From the IMG/VR virus record IMGVR_UViG_3300018035_000006, positions 1 to 20,000 of that record: a DNA stretch of 20,000 nucleotides; one strand, written 5' to 3'. Within the stretch, counting starts at the first letter, position 1. Each line of letters opens with the position of its first letter. The stretch comes from a virus. Of this stretch, positions 14,633-20,000 are shown in pieces. The notes beneath the pieces are model-generated. The model made no database searches. It saw nothing but the letters and a program-made list of their open reading frames with translations, and was not told the DNA's origin. The translations under genes were made by a program, and so were the position numbers.

Positions 14633-15418
14633 TTACGCCTCCTTTTTTAAATAAACCATCTGTGCTTCTAAATCTTTTACAGACATTCCCAAAAGTGATA
14701 ATCCTTTTTCATCCATCCAATCAATATCACACAAAGGATATGCCTCATCAAGATAATGAGATTGAAATGCTGGAGTTAATAGATATAACTGCCCCCATGA
14801 ACTTATTATTAAACTCCCATCTTTTTGATACCCTACTGCAATTATGCAATGACCACCTTCTATCTGTTGGTTAGGAACGTAATCCCAAACACTGGGAGAA
14901 GGGGCATTGTCAGGAACAATATTTGTGGGGACATCAATTCCTAAATAAACAACACCACATTCATAGATTCCACGTTTCAAATCCGTAATAATTCTAGGAT
15001 CTGTTTCTACAAATGCCCTTAACTTATGTCGTGTCTGTTGTTGATTACCAGTGGGGGCACCAGTATTTAACAAGTAGGATAATACATCTTGCTCATTTCC
15101 ACCTTGATCAGTATTTGGATCTGATGGATTATAACCACATGCTTGTTGATACAAAGACAATACATCGTTATCCACTTCTGTAATCATACCATCTTTTTTA
15201 TTAGTATGAAAACTCCAAAGCTGAAGGGCATGATAATATCCTGCATAAGTACAATCACCTAATGTATCATTAAGCATTATTCCTAAATCAGGTATCATCC
15301 CATCTGCATAATTTAATTCATCAGGAAGTGTAATTGAAGTAGCAAGACTTCTTAATGAACTCATATGCGGAACTGCTGGATTAAACTTTCTTGGCTGTCG
15401 ACCTAATTTGTAAATCAT
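14633..15418 (-). CDS. Papain-like (C1-type) cysteine peptidase homologue
   Basis: A 261-residue protein with the C1-papain layout. Cys56 is in NDTLGDCTYAGYYHAL, His190 in IEGGHCIIAVGY, and ISSWGQ at 205-210 matches the 'NSWG' block, with Ser in place of the usual Asn. It lacks a signal peptide and the long propeptide of secreted papains. It could act as a peptidase in the host cell or virion; a bacteriophage role is not established for this type. The substitution of Asn may lower activity but is tolerated in some members. It has an AGGTGA ribosome-binding site and leads into the holin candidate. Confidence 0.7.
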   Translation of the reverse strand: MIYKLGRQPRKFNPAVPHMSSLRSLATSITLPDELNYADGMIPDLGIMLNDTLGDCTYAGYYHALQLWSFHTNKKDGMITEVDNDVLSLYQQACGYNPSDPNTDQGGNEQDVLSYLLNTGAPTGNQQQTRHKLRAFVETDPRIITDLKRGIYECGVVYLGIDVPTNIVPDNAPSPSVWDYVPNQQIEGGHCIIAVGYQKDGSLIISSWGQLYLLTPAFQSHYLDEAYPLCDIDWMDEKGLSLLGMSVKDLEAQMVYLKKEA

Positions 15419-15428
15419 AATTCACCTA

Positions 15429-15929
15429 CTATTTTAAATTTTGCAAAGCAATTATAATCTGCTGCGGTGTAAGTTTTACATTACTCAATTTCTTAAGCTT
15501 AAGTGAAGTTTTACTTGCCATACCAGAAGACAATCCCTTAATAAAACCATTCAACACAGCTTCTGCATCACTTGCCCCCAATGACGTATCAGATAATATT
15601 GTATTGATATCACCAGCTATTGTAGCAAAGTTACTGTTAGGATTTGCATTGTTTGCTGCTGTAATTGCGGTTAGTAAAGCTTGCAAACTGACATCAACTG
15701 TTTGAACAGTTACAACTGCTGTATTTGTAGTAGCTTGTGCTGATGTCGCATTATTAACTATCTGCGTAGCTAATGAAGGATACACCACAGCAATCAAACC
15801 ACCTAAATCTGTAGCAATTGTAATCAGTGTCTGCGGATTACTTAATATACTTGATATTGCACTACAACCACTTACTGTTAAAAAACAAACGACCATTGCT
15901 ACTGCTAAAACACTCTTTAACTTTTTCAT
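15429..15929 (-). CDS. Predicted lipoprotein, unknown function
   Basis: A 166-residue protein with a lipoprotein signal: basic MKKLK, a hydrophobic core, and a VSGC lipobox with Cys22 as the expected lipid-bearing residue. I chose the ATG at 15929, seven bases after GGAG. The ATG at 15935 is almost on top of that site, so the two-residue-longer form is less likely. The mature part is Ala/Asn/Thr rich (residues about 28-130) with helical pattern, then a Lys-rich C-terminus ending QQIIIALQNLK. Phage lipoproteins may take part in lysis (outer-membrane spanin) or superinfection exclusion; nothing here decides. Confidence 0.7.
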   Translation of the reverse strand: MKKLKSVLAVAMVVCFLTVSGCSAISSILSNPQTLITIATDLGGLIAVVYPSLATQIVNNATSAQATTNTAVVTVQTVDVSLQALLTAITAANNANPNSNFATIAGDINTILSDTSLGASDAEAVLNGFIKGLSSGMASKTSLKLKKLSNVKLTPQQIIIALQNLK

Positions 15930-15966
15930 AATCATTCTCCCTTTGTTTAAGTTGGTTACTAAATTG

Positions 15967-16371
15967 TTAATTACTTAACATCACCTTATGTTTTTCCAAA
16001 CTTTCTAATGCATCTTTATTCATTCCTAAACTATATGATTCACAAAAATTTTGTTCTGTTCCACTGAACATTCTTACTAATTCTATATATGTTCCTTTAT
16101 GAAATAAATCATCAAATTCCAAATAGTAAAAACCATGCTTCAATAACAACATATCTTTATCTTCACATGGGCATAATTTAATAAGTTTTACATTATAAAT
16201 TAATCCTATTGCATCAGCTATATCCCCCATAATTAATTTACCTTCAGCTTTATACACTTTATCTGATTGTGCCCCTAAACCAGAAAATAAAATAAATGTA
16301 ACTTTTTGAGCATGTGATTCACAACAACTCATAAGGAATAACACAAATATTATAAATAATAAATTTTTCAT
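15967..16371 (-). CDS. Small predicted lipoprotein, unknown function
   Basis: A 134-residue protein with a signal segment MKNLLFIIFVLFLMSCC; Cys16 is the likely lipidation site (LMSC box). The mature part contains a CPC pair and a helical C-terminal half (LGMNKDALESLEKHKVM). No family is recognised. The ATG at 16371 overlaps the TGA of the papain-fold hydrolase gene and has AGGTG six bases upstream, so the two are translated together. With the next lipoprotein it may form part of an envelope-acting group. Confidence 0.65.
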   Translation of the reverse strand: MKNLLFIIFVLFLMSCCESHAQKVTFILFSGLGAQSDKVYKAEGKLIMGDIADAIGLIYNVKLIKLCPCEDKDMLLLKHGFYYLEFDDLFHKGTYIELVRMFSGTEQNFCESYSLGMNKDALESLEKHKVMLSN

Positions 16372-16886
16372 ATTTCACCTTCAAAAATAATATTAATATA
16401 CTTTGAAATATTCCACTCATCAACTAACTCTTGTGGTGTTAATCCCCACCAATTCTTTTTAGCTAATCCCATTGTATACCCTGCATTGATTAAAAACTTT
16501 TCAGCTAATTCAGAACAAACCGTGTCTGAACCCAAATGAATCCATCTTGCCAACCCTATTAAATGTAATAGTAATCTCCAATAGGGATAAATTTTACCAT
16601 TTTCACCTTTTACAGCATCCCAACCTTTACGAAAGTTTTCAACATTCATTCCTTCCCAACGAGCAATAATAACTCTACTTCCTTTGTAAGCTGTAAATAA
16701 ATTTTGTTGCTCAATATTCCATACAGCTTCAAAAGTATTTCCTTGAGAATCCAAAATAATACCAGCATGAGAATACTCTGCTGTTTTACTTTCGCATCTT
16801 ATTGCTTCAACAAAAGTAATCAACTTACCTAGTGATTGAGGATTTCTTGTTGCAAACACATCTCCCGGTTGTAATAATATATTCAT
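16368..16886 (-). CDS. YiiX-like permuted papain-fold (NlpC/P60 clan) hydrolase
   Basis: A 172-residue protein with the pattern of permuted NlpC/P60-like amidases. It opens LLQPGDVFATRNPQSLGKLI (4-23), then YSHAGIILDSQGNTFEA (38-54; His40 and Glu53) and SDTVCSELAEKFLINAG (120-136; Cys124). In such permuted enzymes His comes before Cys, as seen here. The ATG at 16886 is preceded by GAGG at six bases; a GTG at 16898 would add four residues and lacks its own site. It could cleave peptide or lipid-linked substrates; in a phage setting, cell-wall lysis is one option. It is coupled to the lipoprotein gene downstream. Confidence 0.75.
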   Translation of the reverse strand: MNILLQPGDVFATRNPQSLGKLITFVEAIRCESKTAEYSHAGIILDSQGNTFEAVWNIEQQNLFTAYKGSRVIIARWEGMNVENFRKGWDAVKGENGKIYPYWRLLLHLIGLARWIHLGSDTVCSELAEKFLINAGYTMGLAKKNWWGLTPQELVDEWNISKYINIIFEGEI

Positions 16887-16894
16887 AAAGCACC

Positions 16895-17347
16895 TCACAC
16901 ATAATTATCAACAACAATAAGTTGAAACTTGTCAATGCCTTCAAGAACAGTCATAAATTTCTTAAAGGTATTGCCTGAATTAAGAACAGCACGTTCGCCT
17001 TTTACTTTATCACGGGTACTTCCCATTATAGTACAACCTAATGTGTCTTCAACAATATTCCCAGCATGGAACTCAAGGAAGCTATGACCATCAACATAAT
17101 AAGGAGTTGTAGGTCGTTGTATTACAAATGTCCAACCATGCTTTGGTGAATTATACCTTACACATTCATAATAAGGATTAGCTTCATCATTTGCAGGAAG
17201 ATGAAATCGTGAAGGAGTTTGTGTTTCATCCAATACGTCAGGTTGTAATACTTCACAAAAATAATTTGTGTCAAAATACAGTTTACCAAAATCCCCCTGT
17301 AAATTATCTTTCTCATCCCTAATTATCTTACATATTTCAAAATACAT
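16895..17347 (-). CDS. DUF5675 family protein
   Basis: A 150-residue protein with the DUF5675 pattern: an N-terminal 'G.L..d....c..L' region, PSRFHLPANDEANPYYECVR in place of the 'LPaG.Y......' block, LEFHAGNIVEDTLGCTIMG (about 91-109; 'iHpGN...dt.GCi..G'), and RAVLNSGNTFKKFM. Family members are frequent near phage lysis genes, and a function in wall processing has been suggested, but the activity is unknown. An AGGAGA ribosome-binding site lies seven bases before the ATG. It is the first gene after the G+C-rich fibre region. Confidence 0.82.
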   Translation of the reverse strand: MYFEICKIIRDEKDNLQGDFGKLYFDTNYFCEVLQPDVLDETQTPSRFHLPANDEANPYYECVRYNSPKHGWTFVIQRPTTPYYVDGHSFLEFHAGNIVEDTLGCTIMGSTRDKVKGERAVLNSGNTFKKFMTVLEGIDKFQLIVVDNYV

Positions 17348-17361
17348 AATTTATCTCCTAC

Positions 17362-17565
17362 TTAATTTCTTAAACTACCTGTTGAAAATATACCATCCCC
17401 AAACATTCCACCTGTAAACGATGTTACAATTACACTTGCCGTAAAATTAGCACCTGTAATATTGCTTGATGTTACCGTTTCGTTTAAAGATGTCGGGCTA
17501 AAAGTATAATTTGTCTTGCTCGGCGTTACCGTATAACTGCCTGCCGATAATCCTGAAAAACTGTT
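17362..17565 (-). pseudogene. C-terminal remnant of a fibre or secreted repeat protein
   Basis: Between the secreted-protein gene and the DUF5675 gene, one frame is open for 67 codons after a TAA at 17566-17568 and ends at TAA 17362-17364. It encodes NSFSGLSAGSYTVTPSKTNY, TFSPTSLNETVTSSNITGAN, FTASV and a tail GGMFGDGIFSTGSLRN. The first part is a near-textbook copy of the 'FSGL..GsYTVTPsk.gYtFsP.s..vtv...n.tg.nFta' repeat of large secreted bacterial proteins. There is no start codon with a ribosome-binding site and the frame differs from the gene upstream. It is best read as a broken piece of a former gene or a lost C-terminal domain. Confidence 0.65.
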
Positions 17566-17587
17566 TTACAAGGTTTTGTTACCCCCA

Positions 17588-18715
17588 TTAATACGCTGTC
17601 GAGTGTGCGGAAGAACCGCCTCCGCCAGTACTAAATGTCGTATTTGCGGGTTGATTAAAAGATGCGCCTTGATAAAATTGGACTTTATTCGATGACGAAC
17701 TAGTCCATGCTGGGGACGGTCCAAAATAAGCTGAAGCACCACTTCCTTGCACAAGAAGAGTCCCCGTACCTAATGTGACTTGGTTACTTGGAGCATAATA
17801 ATATACTCCAACAGCCCCAAAAGCAGTCCCACCGGTTATAATTCCTGTAACGGATAATGTCCCACCAGCCATTAAGATGCCACCGCTATAATTTCCCGAA
17901 CCCCCAGTTACATTTCCTACTACAGTTACACTATTACCATTGGAGCTTATTCCAAAAGTCGCATATCCATCTCGCGGTTGTGATCCAACAGTAGATCCAC
18001 CTGAGACATTTCCTATAACAGATATTGTGCCATTAGTAGTAAAAATCGCATCTACACCCCCTGCACCTGAACCCCCAATCACATTCCCAGTAACATTGAG
18101 AGTTCCCCCGCCCATGATAAATACCATTGCTGTCCCGTAAGCAGCAAGACCGGTATTTATATTTCCAGTGATATTAATTGTACCTGCTCCAGTAGCAGTA
18201 AAACATTCATATCCTCTATTCGAGCCTCCGGTTAAATCTCCGTTTATATTAATGGTACCAGTGCTAGAATCTTCAAACATATATTGACCAGAAGTTAATA
18301 TGATACCTTGAGAATTGGAGTTTAGCCCTGTATTAATTGTCAGCACATTGCTCGTCGTCCCTGTAATCAAATAGGTACCTAAGCTATTTGTACCATCGTT
18401 AAATGTAGTAACATTAAGCGAACATCCAGAGTTGCAAAATGCAGAACTCAAGTTTAAAGCAAATTGACCACCAGCAGATGATTCCATCAAAGCTAATGAG
18501 CCAGAAGTATCTGGAATCCTCGCATGTGAATCCCATGTAACGGTATAAGATACTAAATCGACAGTATCTCCGGCCTGAGGAATTGTAGAGTTACATCCAG
18601 ACCATACAGTTGAATCTGACCAGTTGCCGGTTTTTGTAGCGGTGCAAGTATAAGCCCAAAGCTGTGATGGTATGAAGAAAAATAAAATGATTATTAATAA
18701 GAGTATTTTTTTCAT
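17588..18715 (-). CDS. Secreted beta-repeat protein next to the tail fibre
   Basis: A 375-residue protein with a typical signal peptide (MKKILLLIIILFFFIPSQLWA; likely cut after Ala21). The mature start has W-rich blocks, TGNWSDSTVWSGC and IPQAGDTVDL, reminiscent of G8-type or envelope-protein domains. The rest is Gly/Asn/Thr rich and repeats a 'G-T-(I/L)-N/S-V-T-G-N-(I/V)-x-G-G' unit about every 25 residues, which suggests a right-handed beta helix. I chose the ATG at 18715, with GAGG about eight bases upstream inside the end of the fibre gene; a start at 18754 would add 13 residues before the signal peptide. A cleavable signal is unusual for a virion fibre, so it may be exported by the host. 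No family is certain. Confidence 0.7.
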   Translation of the reverse strand: MKKILLLIIILFFFIPSQLWAYTCTATKTGNWSDSTVWSGCNSTIPQAGDTVDLVSYTVTWDSHARIPDTSGSLALMESSAGGQFALNLSSAFCNSGCSLNVTTFNDGTNSLGTYLITGTTSNVLTINTGLNSNSQGIILTSGQYMFEDSSTGTININGDLTGGSNRGYECFTATGAGTINITGNINTGLAAYGTAMVFIMGGGTLNVTGNVIGGSGAGGVDAIFTTNGTISVIGNVSGGSTVGSQPRDGYATFGISSNGNSVTVVGNVTGGSGNYSGGILMAGGTLSVTGIITGGTAFGAVGVYYYAPSNQVTLGTGTLLVQGSGASAYFGPSPAWTSSSSNKVQFYQGASFNQPANTTFSTGGGGSSAHSTAY

Positions 18716-18720
18716 GATTA

Positions 18721-20000
18721 TTACCTCGTCACTTTCAGTGTTACTACACACCATGTAGATGTGCTCGGTGCTGTGGTCACTTTAAAAGCATAGTCATAGT
18801 TTGCCGCGCTGGATGTGGTACCGCAGTTCCATGTGGCTTGATTTCCATAGGCTGACGCCCCGCCTCCTGTGGGCTTTGTTCCTGTGCTGCATAGTGTAGA
18901 AGACGGCAAGGAACTGGCTGAATATGCCTGTCCAAAAACATCAATTACTATTGGTGTCGCGTCTTCGGCGTTGCAGGTGACCGTCCATTCATTGATTGAA
19001 GAAATTGCATAATCTCGATGGACATATGCAATCGAATTTACTGGAATGACAGCTCCGCCTCCGTCAAATATAGCAACTATCTGCTCAACAAGCCCACCAC
19101 CCATCGTATCGAGGTTGTACGTGCTGCCTGCAGTACCCTGTAAAGTAATATTTGCTGTAGAAGCATTTGCGCCTGTACCGGCCATGAGAGGCTTTCCCGA
19201 CACTGGAGCAAGTCCACCATTTACCCATCCGTTCCCTGCTGCTATTTGTCCGGAAGTAAAATTTGTTATTAAAGAACCGTCCGCCGCAGGGTATTTACCG
19301 GCAGAGGTCATTTGCGGTACATCATTTGCGCCTACACCCAAAACAATTCCTAGACTTGCAAGGGTAATATTGGCGGCAGCTCCATAAGGGTCATAAGCAT
19401 TTGCTCCAAGAGTAGCTTGATATCCAGAACAAGCAGAACCAGAAACACAATATGTATTTGTATCCAATCCAAAAGTTCCTGCTCCTGTCATCGTAACGTG
19501 AGGAGATCCACTTACCCAAGTTAAAGCATTAATTCCATTTAATATAGCTGTTATGTATTGCACAGCATTATTTGTTGAACCATCATAATAATACCCATGA
19601 GGTGATGCTCCTGCGGTATTCCACCCATAAGGATAATTACTAACATCTGGGGAAGTAACTGTATTTGTTCCGTTTGATTTTTGCCATGTTCCATATTGAC
19701 CTGCAGTCCCTACTGCATATAATTTACTCCAATTACTTGCCGTGGTACAACCATAATAAGTCAACGTATCCGTTGCATAATATATTGTAGGGACTATACA
19801 AGTAGCAGGTAATGCTGATGCTAGACCTTGGGTATAGGGTAATCCGTCTGCACCAGGAATCCCATCCTGAACCATAATTTGCCATGATGCTCCATCATAT
19901 ACATAAGCAATTCCCAATGAAGTATTTCGATAAGCCCAATTTGTTGAAGGATTAGAAGGTGCTGAAGCAAAATCACCTTTCCAAATAATAGGTAACCCAT
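18721..20000 (-). CDS. Tail-fibre-like protein, 5' end outside the window
   Basis: At least 425 residues; the frame is open to position 20000, and the TTG at 19917 is only an internal codon. The visible N-terminal part, GDFASAPSNPSTNWAYRN then GIAYVYDGASWQIMVQDG, matches the 'W.G.....p.n...Y.N...g..Yv.dG.sW..m..DG' unit that precedes collagen-like stalks; PGADGLPYT follows. The middle is Gly/Ala/Ser/Thr rich. The last 120 residues (IPVNSIAYVHRDYAISSINE onward, with IVIDVFGQAYSASSLP and a final WCVVTLKVTR) resemble a beta-sandwich tip domain common on phage fibres. It would bind host surface receptors. It has extra cysteines in the tip domain. Confidence 0.78.
   Translation of the reverse strand, partial: GLPIIWKGDFASAPSNPSTNWAYRNTSLGIAYVYDGASWQIMVQDGIPGADGLPYTQGLASALPATCIVPTIYYATDTLTYYGCTTASNWSKLYAVGTAGQYGTWQKSNGTNTVTSPDVSNYPYGWNTAGASPHGYYYDGSTNNAVQYITAILNGINALTWVSGSPHVTMTGAGTFGLDTNTYCVSGSACSGYQATLGANAYDPYGAAANITLASLGIVLGVGANDVPQMTSAGKYPAADGSLITNFTSGQIAAGNGWVNGGLAPVSGKPLMAGTGANASTANITLQGTAGSTYNLDTMGGGLVEQIVAIFDGGGAVIPVNSIAYVHRDYAISSINEWTVTCNAEDATPIVIDVFGQAYSASSLPSSTLCSTGTKPTGGGASAYGNQATWNCGTTSSAANYDYAFKVTTAPSTSTWCVVTLKVTR

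Noticed and set aside
17566-17754. 62-codon minus-strand frame ending just before the FSGL remnant
   Set aside because: It lies inside the secreted-protein gene in another frame, its translation is Arg/His/Leu rich and unlike the remnant, and a TAA separates the two.
19046-19387. 113-codon plus-strand frame
   Set aside because: Antisense shadow of the fibre gene, Pro/Ala rich, no ribosome-binding site; no plus-strand gene is supported anywhere in the window.

Overview
The window is part of a tailed-phage (Caudoviricetes) genome or prophage. All supported genes lie on the minus strand, so transcription runs from position 20000 towards 1. Genes are packed tightly, with several ATGA-type stop/start overlaps and clear Shine-Dalgarno sequences. 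Most of the DNA is very A+T rich. Two proteins with lipoprotein signals and one with a cleavable signal peptide suggest a Gram-negative host. The sequence does not identify the host species.

In transcription order, 20000-17362 is the adsorption end. It holds the C-terminal part of a tail-fibre-like protein, a signal-peptide-bearing beta-repeat protein, and an untranslated remnant of another fibre or secreted protein. This stretch is visibly richer in G+C. 17347-13744 is a run of small accessory genes: a DUF5675 protein, a YiiX-like permuted papain-fold hydrolase, two lipoproteins, a C1-papain-like protein, a two-TM holin-sized protein and a membrane-anchored coiled-coil protein. This is probably the lysis and host-interaction module.

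13743-10749 is the most unusual part. Three translationally coupled genes encode an amidinotransferase/DDAH-fold protein that has lost its catalytic residues, a phosphatidylserine-decarboxylase-family protein with its self-processing Gly-Ser intact, and a full-length DUF3326 protein. They sit immediately upstream of the head genes, where a terminase would often be, and look like a captured metabolic operon. A small metallopeptidase-like fragment and an inorganic-pyrophosphatase-like (InPase) protein follow; such domains are known from phage polyvalent proteins.

10063-1 is a head-morphogenesis cluster. It contains a 991-residue portal (DUF1073) fused to a HAD-like domain and a complete topoisomerase IB-like domain, then a small acidic protein, a MuF-type minor head protein, a modular unknown protein whose last 40 residues appear frame-disrupted, a DUF2213 protease/scaffold, a gp24-like cement protein, a DUF2184 major capsid protein, a small basic protein, a DUF4054 connector, a gp10-like completion protein and the start of another connector gene. 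No tRNA, rRNA, CRISPR array, integrase or terminase gene was seen.
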